From positions 112,496 through 176,495 of the forward strand of contig NZ_JACIIZ010000018.1 of NCBI RefSeq assembly GCF_014205765.1: a stretch of 64,000 nt of DNA. The letters run 5' to 3'. A program made the translations under genes and the position numbers. The notes beneath the pieces are model-generated. The model ran no database searches. It was not told where the DNA came from and was given only the letters and a program-made list of their open reading frames with translations. Within the stretch, counting starts at the first letter, position 1. Each line of letters starts with the position of its first letter. Source of the stretch: Nitrospirillum iridis. GTDB lineage: Bacteria; Pseudomonadota; Alphaproteobacteria; Azospirillales; Azospirillaceae. Below are positions 45,766-54,498 of the stretch, one piece after another.

Positions 45766-47382
45766 ATGAAGGTTGGCCGTTCCCTGATGTTGGCCGCCAC
45801 CCTGCTGGCTGGCCTGACCCCGATGGCGCGGGCCGCCGAGGGGCGGAGCACCGAGATGCCGCGCATCGTGCGCGAGGATGGCCGTTACGCCCTGATGGTG
45901 GACGGCGCCCCCTATCTGGTGCTGGGCGCCCAGGCCAACAATTCCAGCAACTGGCCCTCGGTGCTGCCGCAGGTGTGGCCGGCGGTGGAGCAGGTGCAGG
46001 CCAACACACTGTTGATGCCCATCGCCTGGCAGCAGATCGAGCCCAAGGAAGGCCAGTTCGACTTCAGCTTCCTCGACACCTTGCTGGCGCAAGCCCGCGA
46101 GCATGACAAGCATCTGGTGCTGCTGTGGTTCGGCACCTGGAAGAACAACAGCCCCGCCTATGCGCCGGACTGGGTGAAGCTGAACAACGACCGTTTTCCC
46201 CGCGTGGTCAACGCCAAGGGGGTGATGCGGGGTTCCCTTTCGCCGCTGGCCCCCGCCACGCTGGAGGCTGACAGACGAGCCTTCGTCGCCTTCATGCGCC
46301 ACCTGAAACAGGTGGACGGTCAGCAGCACACGGTGCTGATGGTGCAGGTGGAGAATGAGACCGGCACTTATGGCGCCGTCCGCGACTTCACCCCGCTGGC
46401 GCAGAAGGTGTTCGACGGCAAGGTGCCCGACGATTTGGTCAAGGCGCTGAAGAAGAAGCCCGGGACCTGGGCGGACGTGTTCGGCAAGGACGCGGACGAG
46501 TTCTTCCATGCCTACTACACCGCCCGGTTCGTGGACCAGGTGGCGGCGGCCGGCAAGGCGGAATACCCCATTCCCATGTATGTGAACGCCGCCCTGCGCG
46601 ATCCGTTCAAGGACCAGGACCCGGCCACCTACTCCGCCGGCGGCCCGACCTGGAACGTGCTGGACATCTGGAAGGCGGCGGCCCCCGCCATCGACCTGAT
46701 CGGCCCCGACATCTATGATCGCGGCTACGAGTTCTATACCAAGACGCTGGAGCAGTATAAGCGGCCAGACAATGCCCTGTTCGTGGCGGAGACGGGCAAC
46801 GACGCCGTCTACGCCCGCTATGTCTTCGCCACGCTGGGGCACCAGGGCATCGGCTTCGCGCCCTTCGGCATCGACTACACCGGCTATGTGAATTACCCGC
46901 TGGGGGCGACCAAGATCAATGCGGAGACGCTGGAACCCTTCACCGTGAGCTTCAAGCTGCTGGGCGCGATGAATCGCGAACTGGCGGCCCTGAGTCTGAA
47001 GGGTAAGGTCTGGGGTGCCTCGGAACCCACGGCGGACCACAGCAACGTCCTGGATCTGGGCCCCTACAAGGCCACCGTAAGCTATGGCCTGCCGCAGTTC
47101 GGGGATGCCAAGCCCACCGGCAATGAGAAGCCGAGCGGCGGTGTCGTCATCGCGGAACTGGCGCCCAACGAATACCTGGTGGCCGGCTATCGCGCCCGGG
47201 TGGATTTCGCGCAGGCGATCAAGGCCGGCAAGAACGGCTACATGATCGCCAGCGTGGAGGAGGGGCACTTCGAGAACGGCAAGTGGGTGTTCGAGCGCCT
47301 GTGGAACGGTGACCAGACCGACTACGGCCTGAACTTCACCACGGTCCCGCAGATCCTGAAGGTCCGCTTCGCCACCTTCTGA
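45766..47382 (+). CDS. GH35 beta-galactosidase (with DUF5597-like C-terminus)
   Basis: 538 residues from the ATG at 45766, which gives a clean signal peptide (ending PMARAAEG) and a GGGGG ribosome site. 'LMVDGAPYLVLGAQANNSSN' starts the barrel; acid/base Glu198 is in VQVENETG and nucleophile Glu342 in LFVAETGND. The C-terminal part (about 400-538) resembles the DUF5597 extension seen in this bacterial GH35 subgroup. It removes terminal beta-galactose, such as the galactosyl unit on xyloglucan side chains, in the periplasm. It is followed 44 bp later by the GH31 gene, forming one operon. Confidence 0.93.
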   Translation: MKVGRSLMLAATLLAGLTPMARAAEGRSTEMPRIVREDGRYALMVDGAPYLVLGAQANNSSNWPSVLPQVWPAVEQVQANTLLMPIAWQQIEPKEGQFDFSFLDTLLAQAREHDKHLVLLWFGTWKNNSPAYAPDWVKLNNDRFPRVVNAKGVMRGSLSPLAPATLEADRRAFVAFMRHLKQVDGQQHTVLMVQVENETGTYGAVRDFTPLAQKVFDGKVPDDLVKALKKKPGTWADVFGKDADEFFHAYYTARFVDQVAAAGKAEYPIPMYVNAALRDPFKDQDPATYSAGGPTWNVLDIWKAAAPAIDLIGPDIYDRGYEFYTKTLEQYKRPDNALFVAETGNDAVYARYVFATLGHQGIGFAPFGIDYTGYVNYPLGATKINAETLEPFTVSFKLLGAMNRELAALSLKGKVWGASEPTADHSNVLDLGPYKATVSYGLPQFGDAKPTGNEKPSGGVVIAELAPNEYLVAGYRARVDFAQAIKAGKNGYMIASVEEGHFENGKWVFERLWNGDQTDYGLNFTTVPQILKVRFATF

Positions 47383-47426
47383 TGTCGCCGCCGCCCGTCT
47401 TGCATCTTCTCCAATGGAGAACTCCT

Positions 47427-50339
47427 ATGAACGTTCGTTCCTGGGCCTTGGCCTCGGCTGCCGTGCTTCCCGCCCTGCTGCTTGCCGCGTGTGAGACCAA
47501 GGCCCCGCCGGTCGCCGCCGCTGCCGTACCTGTCCCGGCCTTCCAGCAGACCGCCGACGGGGTGGTGGTCACGGTCACGGGTGCCGGCGTGCGCAAGGTG
47601 CGGCTGCAGGTCATCAACGACCACATCGTCCGTGTGACAGCGGTGCCGGGCGACGCCTTGGACCTGCCGGCCAGCCTGATGGCCATCGCCAAGCCGGCCG
47701 GCGGCGGCTTCAAGGTGGCGGAGCAGGGTGGCCAGGTGGTGCTGACCACCGCTCAGTTGCGTGCCGAGGTGACGGTCGCCACCGGTGCCGTCAGCGTCTT
47801 CGACGCCAAGGGCCAGCCCCTGCTGACGGCGGTGGATGGCGGCAGCTTCAAGGCAGCCTCCCTGCCCACGGGCGAGACCGGCTTCTTCCAGGTGCGACAG
47901 CGGTTCAACCGGGGCACGGACGAGGGCTTTTACGGCCTGGGTCAGCACCAGAACGCCCAGATGAACTACAATGGCGAGGATGTCGAACTCGCCCAGCACA
48001 ACATGGACATCGGCATCCCCTTCGTGGTGTCGACGCGCAATTATGGCGTGCTGTGGGACAATAACGGCATCACCCGCTTCGGCGACGCCCGCGAGTACCC
48101 GCTGCTGTCCAAGGAGCTGAAGCTCACCGACGCCGATGGCAAGGAAGGCGGCCTGACGGCCCGCTATTACGACGGCGGCAAGTTGAAGCTGACCCGCACG
48201 GAAGCCGACATCAACTACCAGTACATCAAGGACCTGGCCGCCTGGCCGGAGGAGATGGGCGGTAGTCGCGTCAACGCCAAGGTCCGCGGCACCCAGGACA
48301 AGTCGGTGGTGTGGGAAGGCAAGATCGAGTCCCCGGTGGACGGCATCCATCGCTTCCAGGTCTATGCCAGCGGCTATTTCAAGGTGACCCTGGACGGCAA
48401 GGTGGTCATGGACCGCTGGCGCCAGGACTGGAACCCCTGGTACCACAATTTCGACCTACCCATGAGGGCCGGCGAGGCCCAGACGCTGAAGGTCGAATGG
48501 GTGCCGGAGGGGGGCTTCATCGCCCTGATGCACCAGAACCCCCTGCCGGACGCGGAGCGGCATGAACTGTCGCTGACCTCCGACGTCGCCCGCGCCATCG
48601 ACTATTACGTCGTGGCCGGCAAGGACATGGATGACGTCATCGCCGGCTACCGCCAGCTGACGGGCAAGGCGGTGATGATGCCGCGCTGGGCCTATGGCCT
48701 GTGGCAGAGCCGTCAGCGCTACAAGACGGCCGATGAGCTGACCGACACCGTGGCCCAGTTCCGCAAGCGCAAGCTGCCGCTGGATAACATCGTCGAGGAC
48801 TGGTTCTACTGGCGGGAGGATGACTGGGGCAGCCATAAGTTCGACCCCTCCCGCTTCCCCGACCCCCAGGGCCTGGTGGATAGCCTGCACGGCATGAACG
48901 CGCATTTCATGATTTCGGTGTGGCCCAAATTCTATCCCACCACCGACAACTACAAGGAATTGGACGCCAAGGGACACATCTACCGCCGCAATGTCGAGGT
49001 CAAGGAACATGACTGGGTGGGCAAGGATGGTTATGAGAACGCCTTCTACGATCCCTATTCGCCCGAGGCGCGGCAGATCTACTGGCGCCAGATCAATGAG
49101 AACCTGAACAAGCTGGGCATCGACGCCTGGTGGCTGGACGCGTCGGAGCCGGACACCCACTCCAACCTCGATATCCCGGAGCGCATGCTGCGCATGGGGC
49201 CAACCGCCATGGGGCCGTCGGCCGCCCTGTTCAATTCCTACCCCCTGATGCACACCAAGGCGGTGTATGAGGGCAACCGCGCCGCCAACCCGGACAAGCG
49301 CGCCTTCATCCTGACCCGTTCGGGCTTCGCCGGGCAGCAGCGCAACGCGGCGGCCAGTTGGAGCGGCGACGTCGCCTCACGCTGGACCGACCTGCGCAAC
49401 CAGATCTCGGCGGGCGTGAACTTCTCGCTGTCCGGCGTGCCCAACTGGACGACGGACATTGGCGGCTTCGCTTTGGAGAAGCGCTATTCCGTCAAGAACC
49501 CCAAGGCGTCCGACGTGGCGGAGTGGCGGGAGCTGAACCTGCGCTGGTTCCAGTTCGGTGCCTTCTCCCCCCTGTTCCGTTCCCACGGCGAATTCCCCTA
49601 TCGTGAGATTTACAATCTCGCGCCCAAGGGGTCGGAGGTTTACGACAGCCTGGTCTGGTATGACGAGCTGCGCTATCGCCTGATGCCCTATATCTACACC
49701 CTGGCGGCGGACACCTATCACCGCGATGGCACCATCATGCGCGGCCTGGTGATGGATTTCCCGGCGGATCGCGAGGTGTGGGACGTCGACGACCAGTACC
49801 TGTTCGGCCATGCCTTCCTGGTGGCGCCGGTGACGGACTACAAGGTGCGCAGCCGGGCCGTGTACCTGCCGTCGGGCGCCCAGTGGTATGATTTCCAGAC
49901 CGGCGCCCTGTATGACGGCGGCCAGCGTATCGCCGCCGACGCGCCCCTGAAGCGCCTGCCCCTGTTCGTGCGTGCCGGTTCCATCGTGCCAACGGGCCCG
50001 GTGACCCAGTACACGGGTGAAAAGCCGGACGCGCCGCTGACGGTCGTCGTCTACACCGGCGCCGATGGCACCTTCGACCTCTATGAGGACGAGGGCACCA
50101 CTTATGGGTATGAGCATGGAGCCTTCAGCCGCATCCCGCTCCGCTACGATCAGGCGTCGGGCACGCTGACCATAGGCGCCCGTGCCGGCAGCTTCCCCGG
50201 CATGGTGGGGGAGCGGGTGATCAATGTCCGCTTCATCGGGCCTGAAACCAAGGTGGCGCCGGCCGATTTCGCCGCCAAGCCTGATCAGACGGTGCGCTAT
50301 ACCGGCCAGGCGGTGATGGTGGCGCGGGCGAAGGCTTGA
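47427..50339 (+). CDS. GH31 alpha-xylosidase with PA14 insert, lipoprotein
   Basis: 970 residues from the ATG at 47427 (GGAGA upstream). A lipoprotein signal with lipobox LAAC (Cys22). Domain order: N-terminal beta domain (about 45-265) with FYGLGQHQN, a PA14 domain inserted at about 270-370 (IESPVDGIHRFQVYASGYF), then the GH31 barrel with nucleophile Asp571 in WWLDASEPD and 'NFSLSGVPNWTTDIGGF', and C-terminal beta domains. This layout, including PA14, is that of CjXyl31A-type alpha-xylosidases that start xyloglucan oligosaccharide breakdown from the non-reducing end. The lipid anchor places it at the outer membrane. Second gene of the GH35-GH31 operon. Confidence 0.95.
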   Translation: MNVRSWALASAAVLPALLLAACETKAPPVAAAAVPVPAFQQTADGVVVTVTGAGVRKVRLQVINDHIVRVTAVPGDALDLPASLMAIAKPAGGGFKVAEQGGQVVLTTAQLRAEVTVATGAVSVFDAKGQPLLTAVDGGSFKAASLPTGETGFFQVRQRFNRGTDEGFYGLGQHQNAQMNYNGEDVELAQHNMDIGIPFVVSTRNYGVLWDNNGITRFGDAREYPLLSKELKLTDADGKEGGLTARYYDGGKLKLTRTEADINYQYIKDLAAWPEEMGGSRVNAKVRGTQDKSVVWEGKIESPVDGIHRFQVYASGYFKVTLDGKVVMDRWRQDWNPWYHNFDLPMRAGEAQTLKVEWVPEGGFIALMHQNPLPDAERHELSLTSDVARAIDYYVVAGKDMDDVIAGYRQLTGKAVMMPRWAYGLWQSRQRYKTADELTDTVAQFRKRKLPLDNIVEDWFYWREDDWGSHKFDPSRFPDPQGLVDSLHGMNAHFMISVWPKFYPTTDNYKELDAKGHIYRRNVEVKEHDWVGKDGYENAFYDPYSPEARQIYWRQINENLNKLGIDAWWLDASEPDTHSNLDIPERMLRMGPTAMGPSAALFNSYPLMHTKAVYEGNRAANPDKRAFILTRSGFAGQQRNAAASWSGDVASRWTDLRNQISAGVNFSLSGVPNWTTDIGGFALEKRYSVKNPKASDVAEWRELNLRWFQFGAFSPLFRSHGEFPYREIYNLAPKGSEVYDSLVWYDELRYRLMPYIYTLAADTYHRDGTIMRGLVMDFPADREVWDVDDQYLFGHAFLVAPVTDYKVRSRAVYLPSGAQWYDFQTGALYDGGQRIAADAPLKRLPLFVRAGSIVPTGPVTQYTGEKPDAPLTVVVYTGADGTFDLYEDEGTTYGYEHGAFSRIPLRYDQASGTLTIGARAGSFPGMVGERVINVRFIGPETKVAPADFAAKPDQTVRYTGQAVMVARAKA

Positions 50340-50515
50340 ACGTTCGCCAAGTTCTTGCGCGCTGAGCGTCCCGCCGCTTTCCAGGTTTGGCACGGTGGCG
50401 GCGCTCTTGTTCCGACTCGCGGGACGCGCGCGAGGGCAAGTCGCCAGGGGCCTTGCGCTGTATTGCCGCCGTTTTAACCCGGGCGGCCCATGTCAAAGTC
50501 CTTGAAAACACCGGA

Positions 50516-50541
50516 GGGTGCTCATTGCGCACCCGGTTTTT
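50516..50541 (+). terminator. Terminator candidate after GH31
   Basis: GGGTGC (50516-50521), 7-base loop, GCACCC (50529-50534), then GGTTTTT. Short stem but a good T run, about 180 bp after the GH31 stop. Confidence 0.55.
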
Positions 50542-50578
50542 ACACGAGACGGTCAGCGGGAGATTGCCTAAGTCCCGA

Positions 50579-50592
50579 TGGTACTGCTATCA
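50579..50592 (+). promoter_or_regulatory. LacI-type box upstream of the LacI gene
   Basis: TGGTACTGCTATCA, 53 bp before the LacI start. It matches the shared operator except for T in place of C in the central CG, so a weaker autoregulatory site is possible. Confidence 0.5.
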
Positions 50593-50644
50593 CCGGAGCA
50601 AACCGGCAGTGTATGCGCGGATCCGATAACGGAGCAGGAAGCGT

Positions 50645-51694
50645 ATGGAAAAGCGGCGTGGGCGGAGTTCGCAGGGAGTCACCATTCGTGAGGTGGCGGC
50701 GCGCGCCGGTGTTTCCCCGATGACGGTGTCCCGAGTCATCAATAATGAGAACAACGTCACGCCGGCCACGTCCGCCGCCGTGATGGCCGCCATCCAGGAA
50801 CTGAAATACACGCCCAACCCGGCGGCGCGGCGTTTGGCGGGGTCGGAGACTTTCCGTATCGGCCTGCTGTACAGCAACCCAAGCGTCGCCTTCTTGAGCG
50901 AATTCCTGCTGGGCGCCCTGGACGAAAGCAGCAAGACCGGCCACCAGCTGGTGGTGGAGAAGTGCGGCGTCACCGCCGCGACGGAAAAGGCGGCGCTGCA
51001 GAAATTGCTGCAAAGCGGGGTGGATGGCATCGTCCTGCCGCCGCCGCTGTGCGAGGCCAAGAGCATCCTGGCGGAGATCGCCAAGTCCGGCGTCGCCGCC
51101 GTGGCCGTGGCCGCCGGCCAGCCGGGGCCCGATGTCGCCACCGTGCGCATCGACAATTACAAGGCGGCCCACCGCATGACGCAGCACCTGCTGTCGCTGG
51201 GGCACCGCAATATCGGTTTCATCAAGGGCCATCCCAATCAGACCGTCAGTGACCAGCGGCTGCACGGTTTCCTGGATGCGCTGAGCGAAGCTGGGCTGGA
51301 CCCTAAGGCAGCACCGGTGGAGCAGGGCTATTTCAACTATCGGTCCGGCCTGGCGGCGGCCGACAAGCTGTTGGCGCTGAAGGACAGGCCCACCGCCATT
51401 TTCGCCGCCAACGACGACATGGCGGCCGCGGTGCTGGCGACGGCCCACCGCCTGGGGCTGAGCGTGCCGGTCGATCTGTCCATCGCCGGCTTTGACGATA
51501 CATTGATCGCCGGCACCATCTGGCCGGCCCTGACCACCATCCGCCAGCCCATCGCCGCCATGGGCCGCGCTGCCGTCAGCATGCTGCTGGATGAGGTGAA
51601 GCGCCGCCGCGGTGGCGGTGGCAGCCCGGCGCAGCAGTTGCTGCGCCACACCTTGGTGGAGCGTGAGTCGACCGCCGCGCCGCCGAGTGCGTGA
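50645..51694 (+). CDS. LacI-family transcriptional regulator
   Basis: 349 residues. The helix-turn-helix is canonical: 'VTIREVAARAGVSPMTVSRV' (about 12-31) with the hinge helix 'NPAARRLAG'. The periplasmic-binding-protein-like effector domain covers about 65-335 with 'LGHRNIGFIKGH', 'PTAIFAANDDMAAAVL' and 'DLSIAGFDDTLIAGTIWPAL'. It lies just after the GH35-GH31 operon and has a near-consensus operator in its own leader. It is the only LacI protein in the window and the natural candidate to bind the shared TGnTAnCGnTAnCA boxes, with a xylose- or xyloglucan-derived sugar as inducer; this is inference. Confidence 0.95.
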   Translation: MEKRRGRSSQGVTIREVAARAGVSPMTVSRVINNENNVTPATSAAVMAAIQELKYTPNPAARRLAGSETFRIGLLYSNPSVAFLSEFLLGALDESSKTGHQLVVEKCGVTAATEKAALQKLLQSGVDGIVLPPPLCEAKSILAEIAKSGVAAVAVAAGQPGPDVATVRIDNYKAAHRMTQHLLSLGHRNIGFIKGHPNQTVSDQRLHGFLDALSEAGLDPKAAPVEQGYFNYRSGLAAADKLLALKDRPTAIFAANDDMAAAVLATAHRLGLSVPVDLSIAGFDDTLIAGTIWPALTTIRQPIAAMGRAAVSMLLDEVKRRRGGGGSPAQQLLRHTLVERESTAAPPSA

Positions 51695-51711
51695 CTTTTT
51701 TCAACGATGCG

Positions 51712-51738
51712 GGAATAAGCCGCCGCCATCGCCGGTCT
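51712..51738 (+). promoter_or_regulatory. Candidate ECF-type promoter
   Basis: GGAATAA (51712-51718) with a GC-rich 16-base spacer and GGTCTT (51734-51739) resembles promoters used by ECF sigma factors. It precedes the cassette that encodes an ECF sigma factor, so autoregulation is possible. Confidence 0.35.
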
Positions 51739-51741
51739 TGC

Positions 51742-51766
51742 CCCCTGGAACCTTCGTTTCCAGGGG
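51742..51766 (+). promoter_or_regulatory. Hairpin covering the ribosome site of the metallophosphoesterase gene
   Basis: Perfect 9-bp arms CCCCTGGAA (51742-51750) and TTCCAGGGG (51758-51766), 7-base loop. The right arm includes the GGGG of GGGGAGCGGCGG, the only ribosome site before ATG 51776, so translation may be gated. It is not followed by a T run. Confidence 0.55.
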
Positions 51767-51775
51767 AGCGGCGGA

Positions 51776-52750
51776 ATGGACAACCATACTTCACCACACG
51801 TGGATCGGTCTGCGGACCAGATTGACCCAGGGCGCCGCAGCGCGCTCAGGTGCATGGCCTGGGCCGGGACAGGCCTGGTGTGGACCGTGGCGGGCGGTGT
51901 CCCCTTCGCCGCCGGGCTGGTTGGCGGTGGCGCCCAGGCGGCGCCAGCGGCGGGCCTGACCTTCGTCCAGATCAGCGACAGTCACGTCGGCTTCGACAAG
52001 CCGGCCAACCCCGATGCCCTGGCCACCTTGCGCGAGGCGGTGGCCGGAATCCGGGACCTGCCCACCAAGCCCGCCTTCATCCTTCACACCGGCGACATCA
52101 GCCACCTGTCCCGGGATGAGCAGTTCGACGCCGCCGACCAGACGCTCAAGGATCTGGGCCTGCCCGTCTTCTTCGTGCCGGGTGAACATGACGTGCTGGA
52201 TGACGGCGGCGGGGCCGCCTATCTGGCGCGCTATGGCAAAGGACCGAACGGCAAGGCCTTGGGGGCGGGTTGGTACAGCTTTGACCACGGCGGCGTGCAT
52301 TTTGTGGCCCTGGTCAATGTGGTGAACCTGAGAGGCGGTGGCTTGGGTACCTTGGGTGAGGATCAACTGGCTTGGCTGGCGGGCGACCTCAAGTCCCAGG
52401 TGGACAGCACGCCGGTGGTGGTCTTCGCACACATCCCGCTATGGACCATCTATCCGGAATGGGGCTGGGGCACGGATGACGGCGCCCGGGCCCTGAGCCT
52501 GCTGCGCCGCTTCGGTAGCGTCACTGTACTGAACGGCCACATCCACCAAATCCTGCAGAAGATCGAAGGGAATGTGGCCTTCCATACCGCCCGGTCCACC
52601 GCCTTTCCCCAGCCAGCCCCGGGTAGCGCGCCCTCGCCGGGGCCTGTGAAGCTGCCTGCCGAAAAGCTGCGCGGCGCGCTGGGCGTCACCACCGTCACCT
52701 ACCGCCCCAAGGCCAGCCCGTTGGCCATCGTCGACGCCACGCTGGGCTGA
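51776..52750 (+). CDS. Exported metallophosphoesterase
   Basis: 324 residues. The N-terminus has a twin-arginine-like GRRSALR followed by a hydrophobic stretch ending GAQAAPA, so Tat export is plausible. Metallophosphoesterase blocks are in order: 'FVQISDSHVGF' (Asp, His), 'ILHTGDIS' (Asp), PGEHD, 'VFAHIPLW' (His) and LNGHIHQ (His, His). The third block reads GEHD where the usual motif is GNHD/E, so the metal-bridging Asn is replaced by Glu. It heads a run with a cupredoxin, an ECF sigma and its anti-sigma, with 11 bp to the next gene. Substrate unknown. Confidence 0.88.
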   Translation: MDNHTSPHVDRSADQIDPGRRSALRCMAWAGTGLVWTVAGGVPFAAGLVGGGAQAAPAAGLTFVQISDSHVGFDKPANPDALATLREAVAGIRDLPTKPAFILHTGDISHLSRDEQFDAADQTLKDLGLPVFFVPGEHDVLDDGGGAAYLARYGKGPNGKALGAGWYSFDHGGVHFVALVNVVNLRGGGLGTLGEDQLAWLAGDLKSQVDSTPVVVFAHIPLWTIYPEWGWGTDDGARALSLLRRFGSVTVLNGHIHQILQKIEGNVAFHTARSTAFPQPAPGSAPSPGPVKLPAEKLRGALGVTTVTYRPKASPLAIVDATLG

Positions 52751-52761
52751 GGGAGAGAGTC

Positions 52762-53094
52762 ATGAAGCGCTTTCTTGTCGCCATGCTGCTCGCGGCCCTC
52801 GCCACCGTCGCGAAGGCCGAAACCGTGGAGATCCGTATCGACAACTTCACCTTCAGCCCGGCGGAGGTGCATGTGGCGCCGGGCACCACTGTCGTGTGGG
52901 TCAACGCCGACGACATCCCCCACGCCGTGGCCGCCAATGACAAGTCCTTCAAGTCCAAGGTACTGGACACGGAGGAGCGCTACAGCCGCACCGTGGCGGG
53001 GCCGGGTGTGATCGAGTACTTTTGCTCCCTGCATCCGCACATGACCGGTCGCATCGTCGTGGATGGCGGGACAGGCGGACCGGCGGGGCGGTAG
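52762..53094 (+). CDS. Periplasmic cupredoxin (amicyanin/pseudoazurin-like)
   Basis: 110 residues, signal peptide ending AKAE. A single cupredoxin domain with all type-1 copper ligands: His in DDIPHAV, and Cys, His and Met in YFCSLHPHM with amicyanin-type spacing (C-x2-H-x2-M). The FTFSPAEVHVAPGTTVVWVN start is standard for the family. It would carry electrons or bind copper in the periplasm. Located between the metallophosphoesterase and the ECF sigma gene, it may be a target or part of the copper or oxidative stress response they control. Confidence 0.93.
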   Translation: MKRFLVAMLLAALATVAKAETVEIRIDNFTFSPAEVHVAPGTTVVWVNADDIPHAVAANDKSFKSKVLDTEERYSRTVAGPGVIEYFCSLHPHMTGRIVVDGGTGGPAGR

Positions 53095-53106
53095 GAGGCG
53101 GGGGCC

Positions 53107-53655
53107 TTGAGGGGTGATGAGACGGCGGACAGAACCCGCCGCTTCCAGGACCAAGTGCTGATCCACCTCGACGCCGCCTATGGCCTGGCGCGATACATGA
53201 CGCGCGACCCGGTGGCGGCGGAGGACATCGTCCAGGATGCCTTCCTGCGGGCCCATCGCGCCTTCGACGGTTTTCGCGGCGGCGATGCCCGGGCTTGGCT
53301 GCTGACCATTGTGCGCAACAATGTCCGCAGCTGGGCCGCCGCCCGCCGCGACCGGGCGGAGCAGGCGCTGGAGTCGCTGCCTGGGCAGGGGGCGGAGATC
53401 GCCGATGAGGCGGCTCCGACCCCGGAAGCCTGGTTGGCGGCGCAGGAGGACGCGGCTGACCTGCGGGCCTTGATCGAGGTCCTGCCGCCTGCCTTTCGCG
53501 AAGCCCTGCTGCTGCGGGAGATGGAGGAGATGTCCTATCGCGACATCGCCGCCGTGACGGGGGCGCCGGTGGGCACCGTCATGTCGCGCTTGGCCCGGGC
53601 GCGCGACCTGCTGGCCACCGCTTGGCGCCGCCGAAATTCTGGAGAAGCGAAATGA
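53107..53655 (+). CDS. ECF-type RNA polymerase sigma factor
   Basis: 182 residues from a TTG at 53107, supported by AGGAGG eight bases upstream. Region 2 runs from about residue 15 with 'DPVAAEDIVQDAFLRAHRAF' and 'GDARAWLLTIVRN', and region 4 with 'LPPAFREALLLREMEEMSYR' then 'IAAVTGAPVGTVMSRLARAR'. There are no extra domains. The ATGA overlap with the next gene, an anti-sigma factor, marks a classic sigma/anti-sigma pair. Target promoters are probably the cassette itself. Confidence 0.95.
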   Translation: MRGDETADRTRRFQDQVLIHLDAAYGLARYMTRDPVAAEDIVQDAFLRAHRAFDGFRGGDARAWLLTIVRNNVRSWAAARRDRAEQALESLPGQGAEIADEAAPTPEAWLAAQEDAADLRALIEVLPPAFREALLLREMEEMSYRDIAAVTGAPVGTVMSRLARARDLLATAWRRRNSGEAK

Positions 53656-54443
53656 CGGCATGCCCGGACAAGGCGGACCTGCTGCAAGGCCTGTTGGATG
53701 ATGAATTGGACGCGGCCCACGTCCGCGCGTTGGAGGCGCACATCGCCACCTGTCCCGCCTGTGCCGAAGCCTGGGCGGAGATGAAGGCGCTGCGCGCCCT
53801 GCTGGGCGACCCGGCCCTGCGCCCCGAGGCGCCAGCGGCATTGCGTGCCCGCATCCTGATGGACATCGGCGCCGTTCCGCCGCTGCACGCTGTGTCATCC
53901 AGATCCTGGCGTGCCGCGCCCGGGTTGCGGCGCTGGTGGGGGGCGGGGGTGGGGGCGGGGGTGGCCATCGCTGCCAGCCTGTTGCTGATGGTGGGGCCGT
54001 TCGGTGGCGACAGTGCGCTGGAGGGGGAGGTGGTGGCGGGACATGTCCGCTCCCTCCAGGCGCAGCACCTGCTGGACGTGCCCACCAGCGACCACCACTC
54101 GGTGAAGCCCTGGTTCGCCGGCAAGCTGGACTATTCCCCGCCGGTGCCGGAACTGGCGGCGGCGGGTTTCCCCCTGCAGGGCGGCCGCCTGGACTATATG
54201 GCTGGCCGGCCAGTGGCGGCCTTGGTCTACCGTCACGGCGCCCACGTGCTGAACCTCTATATCTGGCCGGGCGATGGCCCCCGCCAGCCGGACTTCGAGG
54301 TCCGCGACGGCTACACCCTCATGCACTGGCGGGATGGGGACATGGCCTATTGGGCGGTAAGCGACGTGATGGCGGAGGAGATGCACGCTTTCGCCACAGC
54401 GCTGACCCAGGCGGTCATGGCGCAAAACACTCATAAACCCTGA
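53652..54443 (+). CDS. Membrane-bound zinc-finger anti-sigma factor
   Basis: 263 residues, start overlapping the sigma stop. The N-terminal part has the zf-HC2/ZAS pattern His-x-x-x-Cys-x-x-Cys in AHIATCPACAEAW (about residues 31-43). One transmembrane segment (WWGAGVGAGVAIAASLLLMV, about 97-116) follows, then a periplasmic domain of about 145 residues with YMAGRPVAALVYRHGAHVLN, a pattern common in these anti-sigma tails. It would hold the sigma factor at the inner membrane until a redox, metal or envelope cue releases it. Confidence 0.9.
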   Translation: MTACPDKADLLQGLLDDELDAAHVRALEAHIATCPACAEAWAEMKALRALLGDPALRPEAPAALRARILMDIGAVPPLHAVSSRSWRAAPGLRRWWGAGVGAGVAIAASLLLMVGPFGGDSALEGEVVAGHVRSLQAQHLLDVPTSDHHSVKPWFAGKLDYSPPVPELAAAGFPLQGGRLDYMAGRPVAALVYRHGAHVLNLYIWPGDGPRQPDFEVRDGYTLMHWRDGDMAYWAVSDVMAEEMHAFATALTQAVMAQNTHKP

Positions 54444-54498
54444 GGCGAAATCTTAATGCGTCCGGCGTGGAATTCCAGACTGGTATGGTAACGTCGCC

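Larger units (their letters stand above)
50340..50644. other. Region between GH31 and the LacI gene
   Basis: 305 bp without a gene: a terminator candidate (50516-50541), a LacI-type box (50579-50592) and the LacI leader. 50340-50510 shows no recognised element. Confidence 0.5.
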
